The notes beneath the pieces are model-generated. The model did no database searches, was not told where the DNA came from, and was given only the letters and a program-made list of their open reading frames with translations. A stretch of DNA of 64,000 bases, taken from the NCBI RefSeq assembly GCF_011386835.1, contig NC_088800.1:19316572-19380571 (forward strand), written 5' to 3'. Position numbers and translations under genes: made by a program. This stretch comes from Chrysemys picta bellii (lineage: Eukaryota > Chordata > Testudines > Emydidae). Below are positions 52,801-63,655 of this stretch, in pieces (the stretch's first letter is position 1; each line of letters starts with the position of its first letter).

Positions 52801-54905
52801 CTGCAGTTTTTATTAATAAACCACGTCTAGAAAAAATTCACTCAGTTCTAAGTACAATTTATATGCTTAACTTTTTAAAGCGGCACCTAAAATTATTGGA
52901 ATTGTCATACCGTCATCAGACAGCCCATGCAACTGGGTATCCTGCTGTCAATTGCCAATCAGAAATCATAGGAAGGTGTAAAAATCTCCACTAATGCTCT
53001 TACTAATGTTGCACCTTTAGTTCTTATGCAGATCAAATAGAGTAGCTGTAAAATATACAAAAACTAGAGAATTTCTTTTTCAGACCATTGATTGAGATAT
53101 TCAACCATCGGTACTTCCTTTCCATTCCATATGAAGAATGCAAGAAAAGGAGGAGGTAGGCTTTGATGTTTTTTCTTAAATGAAGTAATCAGTAAGGTAA
53201 TCTGGTAATTACTACATTTTATTTATAAAGCTTTATTTGGTTCAGGCAGCAGTAGAGGATGCTTGAGAGAGTCTTAGATTTACTGGGTTAGTCATTTAAT
53301 TGCGTACTCCATGGTATCTGAGAAGTTCCTGCAAAGTTCTAGAAATATACTAGCTGGTATCAAAAGCCAATATATAACTGAAATGGGCCCCAAAGCTCAA
53401 AGGATGAGAGATGCAAAAGAACCTGTGAGGTCTGAATTGTTTGGGATATGGCTTTCCAGACAATCTCTTGACATTGTCTTCATTATTGAGTCTTCAGGAT
53501 TTAAGAATCGCCTATATGAGAAGAGTTTTCTTTAATGGTAAAATTGCCAGTTAGTACTCCGCTATCTTTTCCCTTCACTCCTTTACGAGAAACTAAGCTT
53601 TTGGGCCTTGTTTACATGTGGGATTTGTCCAGATTTCAGCCACTGGTATGGCAGTATTGGTGCAAAACTCCTGTAAGAAGGTAAAGCACTCTTTGCACTA
53701 GTGGAGCTTACCCCTTCCTGAAAGCAGGTTATGCTCCACTGGTGAAAACAGCTATTTTTGGCCTACCTTTGCTAGGGACTAGCCACTTTTGAAGTTCAAA
53801 ACATGAAAGTTTCTCTTCTGTTTCATGCCATAATTTAATGCATGATGTCCAAAAGCTACAGCAATTCTTGATATGAACAAATATCGTGTAAGTAAGGTCA
53901 GTTGATATAGAGTTCTGAGAATCTTAATCTGTCATTTCTGCAACCTGCCATACCTGTCATATCACACTTCATTATTCTGTTTTGTCTTCAATCTTTTTTG
54001 CAGCCGATACATAACATATCAACTTTGACAAAAATTCAGAGAATTTACATCAAGATAACTAGTTTTGATTTGGTGGTGGGTAAAGAGATTGCACTGTATC
54101 TAGACTTCTTACCTTGTAACAAGAAATACTTATGTACCACTGTCTTTATAATCTCTAGTTCAAGGAACTACACTGTACCAGATCCTCCTGGATTATTTGA
54201 TGGCCATGTCTGGCCCATGTATGTTAAACATAAGAAAATAATGGAGGATTTCGAAGTGGATGTGGGTAAGTATATTGGATGGTGGAAGCTCAAGACTAGT
54301 GTATAGGGAAGTTTGTTTCTACTGTCTGCTCTGGGAGAGGGGGTACAATTTAAATAACTTAATTCAGTGAGTAGATTTGAACCAGTGCTACTTGTGATGT
54401 ATGTAAGGCAGTTAAACTTCTTTGGGATTGGTCTAGTTCCTGGCCTATGTTTTAAAAAAAAAAAAAAAACTAGAGATTTGATAGGATTGTAATTCTAGGA
54501 TGTTATCAGGATGTTTTTGTCTTCATTCAGAAATGTCTCAATTGTAACTTTTAAAAATATTTTTAAGTTCAATTGGATGGAACAAAATCAAAGGAGGAGC
54601 TGTTTAATGAAGTTTATGAACAGATCCAGAACAAGATTGAGAAACTGCTGCTTATGCAGGTAAAAAACAAACATGAAGCGTACCTCACTGCAATGGCAAA
54701 CTGGCTTAATGTTTCTAAAATGAACAAGAGTAACTTTTTAAATACTTCTTTCAGAAACTCAGTGATTGCTAGTTGTACTCAGTAGAAGGGGGACTACTAG
54801 TGTTTTCAGACAGGAAAACAAAGCTGTTAATTGTGTACACTATTGTAAGTGAGCCTCTTATGTATAATGTCAAACACTGAAATTTTCTTCGTTTTACAGA
54901 GATAG
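49784..54905 (+). CDS. NMRK2: Nicotinamide riboside kinase, NMRK2-like, complete eight-exon gene
   Basis: The enzyme phosphorylates nicotinamide riboside (and nicotinic acid riboside) to the mononucleotide, a salvage entry into NAD+ synthesis, in the cytosol. Exons are 49784-49809, 50047-50137, 51474-51519, 51665-51851, 53084-53155, 54159-54265, 54568-54659 and 54900-54905. All are GT-AG and in phase, for 208 codons (human NMRK1 199, NMRK2 about 230). The Walker A loop is GVTNGGKT (residues 9-16). The QDDFFKP motif has the catalytic Asp at 35/36, Tyr53 is the likely base-stacking residue, VEGFLLY carries catalytic Glu109, and the basic lid [16 protein letters not shown] is followed by [22 protein letters not shown] and [10 protein letters not shown] favour NMRK2 over NMRK1. 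The start fits a CACCATGA context. Its position beside SPPL2A suggests it may be a separate paralog, so the symbol is provisional. Confidence 0.9.
50047..50137 (+). CDS. NMRK2: NMRK exon 2 (P-loop and catalytic Asp)
   Basis: Residues 9-39: VTNGGKTTL through HQDDFFK. CCCTAG acceptor, GTGAGT donor. Confidence 0.95.
50444..51355 (+). mobile_element. Solo LTR of an endogenous retrovirus-like element in NMRK intron 2
   Basis: The 912-bp unit begins TGTTAGGATATAG and ends GCCCCCTAACA, the TG...CA inverted ends of an LTR. It has repeated ATTGGTTA motifs (50,940-51,050) and AATAAA at about 51,251 on the plus strand, so it lies in the same sense as NMRK. The flanking pentamers CTCAC and CTCTT agree at only 3 of 5 positions. 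No internal retroviral sequence lies beside it. Confidence 0.75.
51474..51519 (+). CDS. NMRK2: NMRK exon 3
   Basis: Residues 40-55: [15 protein letters not shown] plus one base. TTTCAG acceptor, GTAAGG donor. It lies 118 bp downstream of the solo LTR. Confidence 0.95.
51665..51851 (+). CDS. NMRK2: NMRK exon 4 (catalytic Glu)
   Basis: Residues 55-117, from [11 protein letters not shown] through [15 protein letters not shown]. The stretch [20 protein letters not shown] is longer than the equivalent in NMRK1. GTAACT donor. Confidence 0.95.
51852..52134. other. NMRK intron 4, first part
   Basis: AT-rich, nothing recognised. Confidence 0.4.
52135..52440 (+). repeat. tRNA-type SINE copies
   Basis: GGGATGTGGGAGGCAAGGTTCAATTC resembles a pol III B-box region (GGTTCAATTC at about 52,222). 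The phrase TTTGAACATTGGTCTCCCAC at 52,261 and its likeness at 52,390 suggest two joined, worn copies. Confidence 0.5.
52500..52690 (+). repeat. MIR SINE
   Basis: TTCTATTTTATAGATGGAAC, TGAGGCACAGAGAAGCTAAA, TGACTTGCC and GCCACTGAACCACC are in MIR order. Confidence 0.75.
53084..53155 (+). CDS. NMRK2: NMRK exon 5
   Basis: Residues 117-141: [20 protein letters not shown] and KRR. TTTTTCAG acceptor, GTAGGC donor. Confidence 0.95.
53156..54158. other. NMRK intron 5
   Basis: A MITE-like stretch around 53,605-53,770 (CTTGTTTACATGTGGGATTT, CACTGGTGAAAACAGC) is weak. The rest is unrecognised. Confidence 0.4.
54159..54265 (+). CDS. NMRK2: NMRK exon 6 (lid and FDGHVWPMY)
   Basis: Residues 141-177: [42 protein letters not shown] acceptor, GTAAGT donor. 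Confidence 0.95.
54568..54659 (+). CDS. NMRK2: NMRK exon 7
   Basis: Residues 177-207: [19 protein letters not shown] then [19 protein letters not shown] acceptor and GTAAAA donor, which are the weakest junctions of the gene. Read-through into the intron would add about 42 residues before a stop at 54,783. Confidence 0.9.
54900..54905 (+). CDS. NMRK2: NMRK exon 8, coding part (Arg-stop)
   Basis: After a TTTTACAG acceptor the frame reads AGA TAG, so the protein ends LLMQR. The other two frames stay open for about 24-26 codons, which leaves the true C-terminus open to doubt. The 3' UTR follows. Confidence 0.6.
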   Translation, partial: R

Positions 54906-55079
54906 ACAAGCAGCCGATGGATTCCTACGATCTAAAAAGAAGCCTGTTAAAACTAACTTTTTTATGCGTACCAGACTTTAGCAGTTAAGCTTCTGCTTGT
55001 TAAGATTTCCTTTTTCACTTTTTAAAATTGGACTTCGTTCAGCTTTCACCTGAAACTCATGGAGTTAAATGTGGCCTTG

Positions 55080-55085
55080 ATTAAA
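55080..55085 (+). terminator. Probable NMRK polyadenylation signal (ATTAAA)
   Basis: ATTAAA lies 175 bases after the stop and is followed within about 30 bases by a TGTAGTTTAGTT U/GU-rich stretch. It is the first plausible signal in the 3' UTR. Confidence 0.55.
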
Positions 55086-55109
55086 GCATTTCCCCTCCAT
55101 GAAGTCTCT

Positions 55110-56125
55110 GTAGTTTAGTTCATGCTTAAAGTTTGAGACAAGCTTCCATATCCTAGATATAGAGAAAAGTAGTTGTCCTTGGAATGGGCCTGTATTTTAA
55201 ATTTATATGCATTTATTTAGACTTTGACTTCTTGAATATGGTAGCACACTTGCCAGTTGGAAGTACAATGGCACTGCCATTGTCAATAAGTCCATACTCT
55301 AAGTTACAACTGTATCCTTTCCACTATTAACACTTCCCATTCAATGCTGAAGGAAAAGGCATAAAAATAATCTGAAATGACAGTACACTTGAGATTCTAT
55401 TGGGCAGCATTAAATGTGATTACAGGCATGTAAACTTGAAGAAATTCTCCCTGATTAAAAAATGGTTTGTGATGAAATGGAACTCACTTGTGGGGTTAGG
55501 GTAAATGGAGTGATTTCTCCTCCCCCCCCCCCCCCCCAAAATTAAAAGCATCTGCTATCTTGGATTAAAGAATGGGACTGTTGTGAAAAGCAGAAATGGA
55601 GAAAATAAGGTGAGTTTTTGTAATACATCTTATTTGATCCTTATAATACAACCCTCCCCTCCCATTTGCTTACATGGGAATGTATTGTATTATAGGAGCA
55701 AAGGCTAGCAGGATCCTAAAATGTAACTAGTTTGACATCTTTATCAAATTCTAGCATGAGCAGAAGTGACCAAATAGGTAGCCATGGAAGGTGTTAGGTT
55801 TAAGCAAAAACCATTTTCAGTGGCACAGGAACACCTAAAGTAAATAACAGGTAAAACAGACAGAAGGGATTGAAATTGATGACCATCTAAACCTACTACA
55901 ACTTAGTCTCCCAGTGCAGACTTTTAAAGTAAATACTAATTAACACTTAAACTATATTACACTTGTTTAGTATTATGGTATGCTCCCTCAGATTTCCTGG
56001 CTTCCTTAGAGTAGTATATAGCCTACAGAAAGGTGTACTTTTTTCTGTGCTCTGACTCTCAATAAGTCCTCCTATTTTTAAAAAAGTCCCAACTTATGTG
56101 TCAAGAGACTTGGCTCTTACATCCA
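55110..56125. other. Intergenic stretch after NMRK
   Basis: It contains a C17 run near 55,523-55,540. No gene was recognised. Confidence 0.5.
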
Positions 56126-56595
56126 TAGATGCAAACTGTGTCCGGTTCTGGCTGCCACCCTGTAAAAAAATGTGGACAAATTGGAGAAAGTCCAGGGGAG
56201 GAGAACAAAACAAACAAACCTGGGCATGTTACTTGAGAAAAGACGACCGAGGGAGGACTTAAAGTATGTAAAGATCTTAAAAGCTATTAAGAGAACTGTG
56301 ATCAATTGTTTTCCATGTCCTTTTAGGTATGACAAGAAGTAATGAGTTTAACCTAGATCTTCCTTGCGGCAGATTAAAGTATTTTCCTAATATCTATCGA
56401 TAAGTTTAGTTAAGCTCTGGAATGTGTTTCCACAGGAGGTTGTGGAATTCCCTAATTGGAAGGGTTTTTTAGTTTTGTTTTAAAAACAATTTGGACAACT
56501 GTCATGGATGTCATAGGTTTATTTGGTCCTGACACTGCAGAGGCTTGGACTTGACTTCTTGATGTCCCTTCCATCTCTACATTTCTATGAAACTG
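56126..56595 (+). mobile_element. CR1 LINE 3' fragment
   Basis: Plus-strand CR1: GTGTCCGGTTCTGGCTGCC, AAATTGGAGAAAGTCCAGGG, ending near CTTCCATCTCTACATTTCTATG. It is heavily worn, with no frame. Confidence 0.85.
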
Positions 56596-58113
56596 TATAG
56601 TCCCTCACTTTTTCCATTGAGGGTAAGAGCAAAAGGTTACAGTGACAGAAATGCACTGTTTTGGAGATACAAGTTCATTTTCTATACTCTACACAAGTAC
56701 AGTGGATTTTCCACAAGTAGTGTCCCTTATTTTGCCTTTGCTCTCCCCTGATATTTAGAGCTTCAATTTCATCTTTTGCACCAGTCCAAGTCAGGTTTAA
56801 ATGGATTTGCCAAATACTAGTGTAAATGAGATCAGAATTTGGGTTCAGGTTCTATCTGATACATACTATCTAGACTTTCCCCTTGACTCTCCCATGTTAG
56901 GGGGATCCACACTGACCAAGAAACACAAATGGCCTCTTCCTGCTCAAGTACAGGGGGTATTTTTCTTTATTCTTAAGCTGTAACTTGCTGCTTTTTCATT
57001 TCTTTGCTTTCAAGGCTTGCTTCTCCTACCTTGCTGACTATTACTACAGCATTGTGTGTTGTGAACAAGTGGAGGAGAAGGTTAGCATCCCTTGTTCTCT
57101 TCCTCTGACTTCATCCATTTCATGACTTTATCACCTCTGATCACATTTCCTAAATCTGGAAGCTGCAGCTCTTGGCTGTCTATCATCTCAAACTTCTTCC
57201 ATTTAGCCCAAGATGACAACTGGAAATGAAGAATGCTCTACTGGTGAGGATGCTAATGTGGGCACTAGGAGATCCAAATTCAAGTCTCTTCTCCATGACA
57301 GATTGACGCTGGGCAAGTCACCTAATCTTTGTTCCTTTCCTCAAAGGACTGTTGTGAGAGGCTCATTCTGGTGTAAGCAGTATCAATAGAACTCTATCCT
57401 TATTGTCTTCTAGTGTTGCAATTGCTGTTATTCTGGTCTTAGCTCTCCTTCCCTCCTATGTAGTCTTTTACCAAGACCTGCCAGTTGGGGCTGTTTTAAG
57501 ATCATTGATATACAACTGTCTTGCTATCACCATTGCTTAATACTTTATGCAGCAGTCATCTCATTTGGACTACCTGAAGTATTTTTTGCCTCATAACAGA
57601 GGAGGGAAAGTTAAATCTGAAATACAGCTGACAAATCTTCTCTCCCCCATTCTCCACTTTACAGGCTACATGAAGTACAAGATTTTTGTCCTTTTTATGG
57701 CCTCCTTCTTGCCCTATTCTTGTTTGCTCTGGATGTTTATTCATACTACTGCCTAGTTGTCTTCAGATCCCTCCTTAATACAGTTTAAATCAGCCATCTG
57801 TTCTCCAATCCATTCCCCATTCTTCCCTTGTTTTAAATTAGACTAAACATTCTTAAGGAATGTTAGTATTGTGTAAATTTAAAACACTTTTTTGAGGGGC
57901 AGAGCCTGAGTTTGACACCTCACCCTCAATTTAGCAGTTGTCTATCCAGGGTAGCTTCTATCAACTGCCACCTCAAATTAAGTCCACTATTGATGGGGTA
58001 ACATCTGACCTTCCCAGCCATGGCTTTAGCACTTGCTCTGAAATTGCCATTGACCACTTCAATCTATCAGCACAATCCCCTTCCAGCATAATATCCATCA
58101 CTATGGTCTTTCC
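56596..58113. other. Intergenic stretch
   Basis: A MIR or SINE piece lies near 57,225-57,420 (ATCCAAATTCAAGTCTCTTC, GGGCAAGTCACCTAATCTTT). Nothing else was recognised. Confidence 0.5.
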
Positions 58114-58294
58114 TTACCCCGATATACAGTGACCTGCTATAACACCAATTCTGATATAACATGGTAAAGCAGTGCTCCGGGGGGGCAGGGCTGTGCACTC
58201 TGGCAGATCAAAGCAAGTTTGATATAACGCAGTTTCACTAATATGTGGTAGGATTTTTTGGCTCCCAAGGACAGTGTTATATGGAGGTAGGTGT
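58114..58294. mobile_element. Short inverted-repeat element (CCCGATATAA family), copy 2
   Basis: Reversed relative to the copy at 3,679-3,853: TACCCCGATATACAG at the left, AGTGTTATATGGAGGTAGGT at the right, with GTTTGATATAACGCAGTTTC inside. Confidence 0.65.
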
Positions 58295-59853
58295 AATTGT
58301 TCTTACATGGTTCCCCTAAGGACACCTATGGGGCAGATCAGTGAGAGGGAGAGAGATTGATTCCTTCCTTCCTGCTTCAAAACCTACTGTGTTGGGTGGA
58401 GAAAAAGCAGCAACAGAGCCCCTGGCATGTATGTAGGGGGCAGGGGGGAATGGAGGAATGCAAGAAGCTCCTGCTTTGTGCAGTAAGTTTGACCTATCGA
58501 CAGAACAGCATGCCCTAGTTACATGTACTTAAATTAAGGGAAGGTAACCATTTTAGTACTACCCAAACCATGAATGCCATGAGCAAACTAATGAATAAAG
58601 GAAGTCTCATCTATCAGTATTGCACACACAGCTAAACTTCCCCTTTCCTGTCATTTTTTAAATCTGGCTCTAGACTTGTCTGAACTCCAGTCAGGATGAA
58701 CAGAGGTAGAGAGGCCTGTTCTGTGATTAGTGCTGAAACTAGAACTTCCTCTAACTTGATAGGAACTAGATCATGCTGATGGGTGAATGACAAACTATTA
58801 AGTCACTTAACTAAAAATAGGTTATTTATTCTATGCTAGATAGATATCCAGTGTTTTGAACTGAAACACCATTTAGATCACTAGTCTGCATATGCAGACT
58901 AACAGATGTCTTACAATAACAGAAGTTTAAATGATACATTTAATATTGGAAGGTATATAGCAGTTATTATGTAGCTCCTATTGTTTCCATGCTGACTAAG
59001 TGTACAAAGTAACAATCAGATGCAATAGGCTTTAGTAAGTAAACTTACATAGAGTGGGATCTTAAAGAGACACAATCAGTTATTTAGAGTTGGGTTCAGA
59101 CTCACTCCTTTGTGTTACGATACTCTCGTATGGTACCTATCATCAGTAGAAAACTATCATTTCCACCCCACTGTTCCACCATTAACCCCAATGACATTTT
59201 AGTAACAAGACATCTTACATTACTTTTAAATTCAAGGTTTAATTTTCACCAGAAGCAAAACCTGGTCTTTGATAAATCAAGTACAATATCCACAGAAGTA
59301 TGTGCTATTATTTTTGAGAGAACAGGTGTGTGTTTTTAAAAGTTGTTCCTTTTCTTAGACTTAGTTCTGGCCAGTAAGCAAAGTTGATTGGATCATCATT
59401 TGAAACCAAGATGCATCAGATTTCTTATAGGAGCAGGACCTCCCCAGTAGCCTCTAAGGGGTGGAAAAACAAAGTTTTAGCCACTGTATACTACATAAAT
59501 TAGACAACCTTTCATTGTAACTGAGTAAACTTTACTATTGCTTCTAGCTAGCACCACAACCATTACAAATACAATGCTTCAAGTTTTCTTTCAGGGAACA
59601 GGGGTCTTTTTGGATATAGTTTCATGGGTTTACTAGTAGGTTGCAAATAGATGAGCAGGAAATTAAGGAGAGTTCTAAGAGCATAATGGGGTTTCAGTAT
59701 TGGTAATGTTTTATCACCAGCACTGATTTGGGGAAAACAATTCTTGACTGCATAAAATGCTTTGGATGATCAGAAACAGTCTTGCTCTTTTAATGATATT
59801 AAAAGTCAGAATATTTAGTATTGCTGGATGTGTCAGCCAAAGTAATTCAGATA
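58295..59853. other. Intergenic stretch without recognised features
   Basis: No gene, RNA gene or named repeat was recognised. Confidence 0.5.
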
Positions 59854-59861
59854 TGTTAGAT

Positions 59862-60242
59862 CGGGGTGGCCAGCCTGAGAAGGAGCCAGAATTTACCAAT
59901 GTACATTGCTGAAGAGCCACAGTAATATGTCAGCAGCCCCCCCCCCCCCCCACACACACACACACCAGCACCTCCCCCTCCCTCTCAATCAGCTGCTTTG
60001 GTGTGCAGGAGGCTCTGGGGCAGCGAGGGCACTATAGGCTCAGGGAAGGGGGCAGGAAGGGGTGGAGTGGGGGCAGGGCCTGTGTCAGAGCCAGGGGTTG
60101 AGTAGCGATCCCCTCTGCCCCCCTTGGCACATTGGAAAGTTGGCGCCTGTAGCTCCAGCCTCGGAGTTGGTGCCTTTACAAAGGAGTCACATTAACTTCT
60201 GAAGAGCCCCATGTGGCTCTTGAGCCATAGGTTGGCAACCCG
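59862..60242. mobile_element. hAT-type element with perfect 8-bp target duplication
   Basis: The ends CGGGGTGGCCAGCCTGAG and CATAGGTTGGCAACCCG are imperfect inverted repeats. TGTTAGAT flanks both sides (59,854-59,861 and 60,243-60,250). The interior contains GAAGAGCCACAG and, inverted, ATGTGGCTCTTGAGCC, plus a C17/CA run at 59,936-59,965. It is 381 bp and non-coding. Confidence 0.9.
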
Positions 60243-60250
60243 TGTTAGAT

Positions 60251-61010
<760 letters not shown>

Positions 61011-61195
61011 CAGTCCAATAGGTAATTAGACTGTTGAACTCATTGAGACCAAGACTTTAGCATGATTCAAAAAGAGATGGGACATTTATATGGATAACAA
61101 GAGTATCCAGAGAGATATGGTGAATGCTAACAAATCTCGGAAGGGTATTAAATCTCAGGTCTTAGACTGAAATGAAGGCACAAGCCGATCTCTAT
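61011..61195 (+). mobile_element. CR1 LINE 3' UTR fragment
   Basis: GATTCAAAAAGAGATGGGAC, ATTTATATGGATAACAAGAG and TATCCAGAG are the CR1 3' UTR phrases recalled from reptile copies. The terminal tail is missing. Confidence 0.6.
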
Positions 61196-61394
61196 TTAGG
61201 GTTCTTGAGACAAATTATTTGCTGGCCTCAGTCTGGCCACCAACTCTTGCTGGTGGCTGTTTTCACACTCTTTTCCTAAAATTCCTAATTAGCTTTAGGA
61301 AAAACAATTTATGCACATGTATACATCCAAATAATTGTAACGTATTTATTCCTACCTAGTAAGTCTTTATCACTTTTTAAAATAGACAAGTATC

Positions 61395-61795
61395 ACTTTT
61401 CACAGCAGACTTACTGAGCCCTGGCAAGTCTGGGGACAAATTAAGACCTGGATGGGGGGGAGGGATGGAGCCTGAAGCCACACGGCTGGGGGACAGAGCC
61501 CCAAGCTGCATGTCTGGAGAACTGGTGCCTGGGGCTGAAGCCCAAAGCCTGAGCCCCACCATCCTGGGAAGGTGGGGAAACTCATCAGCTGTCTGCTCCT
61601 CCAGCTGTATCGGGGGGTGGGGAAGGTGGCAGAGCCCAACCCCTGCTGGCAGCCCCAGCAACCAACACCAAGGTGGTGCATCCAGAAGCAACAGGGAGAG
61701 GAAGAGGCTGCTGCTTTGTTGCCCCCCAAAAATCACACCCCAGGAGGCTGTGGCTGCAAGAAAAGCCCCTCGTGGCTGCATTTGAGAAACATGAC
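61395..61795. mobile_element. GC-rich non-autonomous element, probably hAT-type
   Basis: An abrupt GC-rich block with AGCCTGAAGCCACACGGCTG, GGGGCTGAAGCCCAAAGCC and a right end CATTTGAGAAACATGA, the worn form of a common reptile hAT-type end. Long open frames here are compositional. No clean target duplication was found. Confidence 0.5.
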
Positions 61796-61936
61796 TAAAC
61801 TTTTCAGGGGCGGAGATTATCTTTTCTGTGTTTGTACAGTATCCAGCACATGGACCCCCTTCTTTGGTTTTCCCTTAGGCACTACTGTAATAAGTGGAAT
61901 AAATAATGACTATTAGAGAACAGGATGAGACCTAAT

Positions 61937-61961
61937 GGGGGGCGGGGGGGGGGGGGGGGGG
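61937..61961. repeat. Poly-G run
   Basis: GGGGGGCGGGG followed by about 16 G. It is a likely sequencing-error and G-quadruplex-prone spot. Confidence 0.9.
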
Positions 61962-62284
61962 GAAGCAGCAGCTTAACAGCTGCCTACAGTGGGAATCTTA
62001 CACCTTCCTTTGAAGCTGCTGCAGCTGGCCACTAATGAAGACTGACAAACCTCCCAAATGCAACAGGCATGTCTTTGCCTTCTAACATCAACATATAGCA
62101 ACTTGTATATTCTATCAAAAATAATGTAAATCCTACCAAAACAAGACATTCCATTGCTCACAGTTCTCCCACAGGGAGTGGATAATAGAGCAAACAACAT
62201 ATGATAGTTGTGTAGTCTATAAGCTATAAGTCTGTAGCTTAATGCAGTGCTTGTAGGCAATCATACTACAGTGATGAGCAGTTT

Positions 62285-63655
62285 AAGACATAAGAACGAC
62301 TGTACTGGGTCAGACCAAAGGTCCATTAGCCCAGTATCCGGTCTACCGACTGTGGCCAATGCCAGGTTCACTCCCTCTGGGGCACCTAACAGGTAATGAT
62401 CAAGTGATCTCTCTCCTGCCATCCATCTCCACCCTCTGACAAACAGAGTCTAGGGACACCATTCCTTACCCATTGTGGCTAATAGCCATTAATGGACTTA
62501 GCCTCCATGAATTTAGCCAGTTCTCTTTAAACGCTGTTATAGTCCTAGTCTTCACAACCTCCTCAGGCAAGGAGTTCTACAAGTTGACTGCGCTGTGTGA
62601 AGAACTTCCTTTTATTTGTTTTAAACCTGCTGCCTATTAATTTCATTTGGTGGCCCCCATGTTCTTGTATTATGGGAATAAATAAATAACTTTTCCTTAT
62701 CTACTTTCTCCATATCACTTATGATTTTATATACCTCTATCATATTAGTCTCCTCTTTTCCAAGCTGAAAAGTCCTAGCCTCTAATCTCTCCTCATATGG
62801 GACCCATTCCAAACCCCTAATCATTTTAGTTGCCCTTCTCTGAACCTTTTCTAGTGCTACTTTATCTTTTTTGAGATGAGACCACCACATCTGTACGCAG
62901 CATTCAAGATGTGGGTGTACCATGGATTTATACAAGGGCAATAATATATTCTCCATCTTATTCTCTATCCCTTTTTTAATGATTCTTAACATCCTGTTTG
63001 CTTTTTTGACTGCCGCTGCACACTGTGTGGACATCTTCAGAGAACTATCCACAATGACTCCAAGATCTTTTTCCTGATTTGTTGTAGCTAAAATTAGCCC
63101 CCATTATATTGTATGTATAGTTGGGGTTATTTTTTCCAATGTACATTACTTTACATTTATCTACATTAAATTTCGTTTGCCATTTTGTTGCCCAATCACT
63201 TAGTTTTGTGAGCTCTTTTTGAAGTTCTTCAGTCTGCTTTAGTCTTAGCTATCTTGAGCAGTTTAGTATCGTCTGCAAAAACTTTGCCACCTCACTTTTT
63301 ACCCTTTTCTCCAGATCATTTATGAATAAGTTGAATGGGATTGGTCCTACGACTGACCCTTGGGGAACACCACTAGTTATCCCTCCCCATTCTGAGAATT
63401 TACCATTAATTCCTACCCTTTGTTCCCAGTGTTTTATCCAGTTCTCAATCCATGAAAGGACCTTCCCTTTTATCCCATGACAACTTAATTTACGTAAGAG
63501 TATTTGGTGAGGGACCTTGTCTAAGGTTTTCTGGAAATCCAAATACATTTTGTCCACATGTTTGCTGATCCCTTCAAAGAACTCTAATAGATTAGTAAGA
63601 CACAATTTCCCTTTACAGAAACCATGTTGACTTTTGCCCAACAATTTGACTGTGT
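62285..63655 (-). mobile_element. CR1 LINE, 3' part with reverse transcriptase remains
   Basis: Minus-strand CR1, 3' end at the left (CATAAGAACGACTGTACTGG, GTCAGACCAAAGGTCC). The frame at 63,644-63,249 holds reverse transcriptase blocks QHGFCKGKLCLTNLLEFFEG, YLDFQKTLDKVPHQILLRKL and GVPQGSVVGPIPFNLFINDL. The frame breaks just before the FADD box. 63,052-62,621 holds the C-terminal KKANRMLRIIKKGI and SMVHPHLECCVQMW. It is dead but better kept than the other copies. Confidence 0.9.

Noticed and set aside
54573..54785. 70-codon frame at NMRK exon 7 running into the intron
   Set aside because: The part after 54,659 follows a GT donor and is unlike any NMRK tail. It is noted as possible intron retention only.
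49784..54905. Assignment as NMRK1
   Set aside because: TNGGKT, FKQYDV and [10 protein letters not shown] match NMRK2 rather than NMRK1 (TNSGKT, FLQYDV, RVYQPPDSPG as recalled).
61377..61916. 106-134-codon frames on both strands
   Set aside because: They lie in a GC-rich non-autonomous element and are low in complexity.
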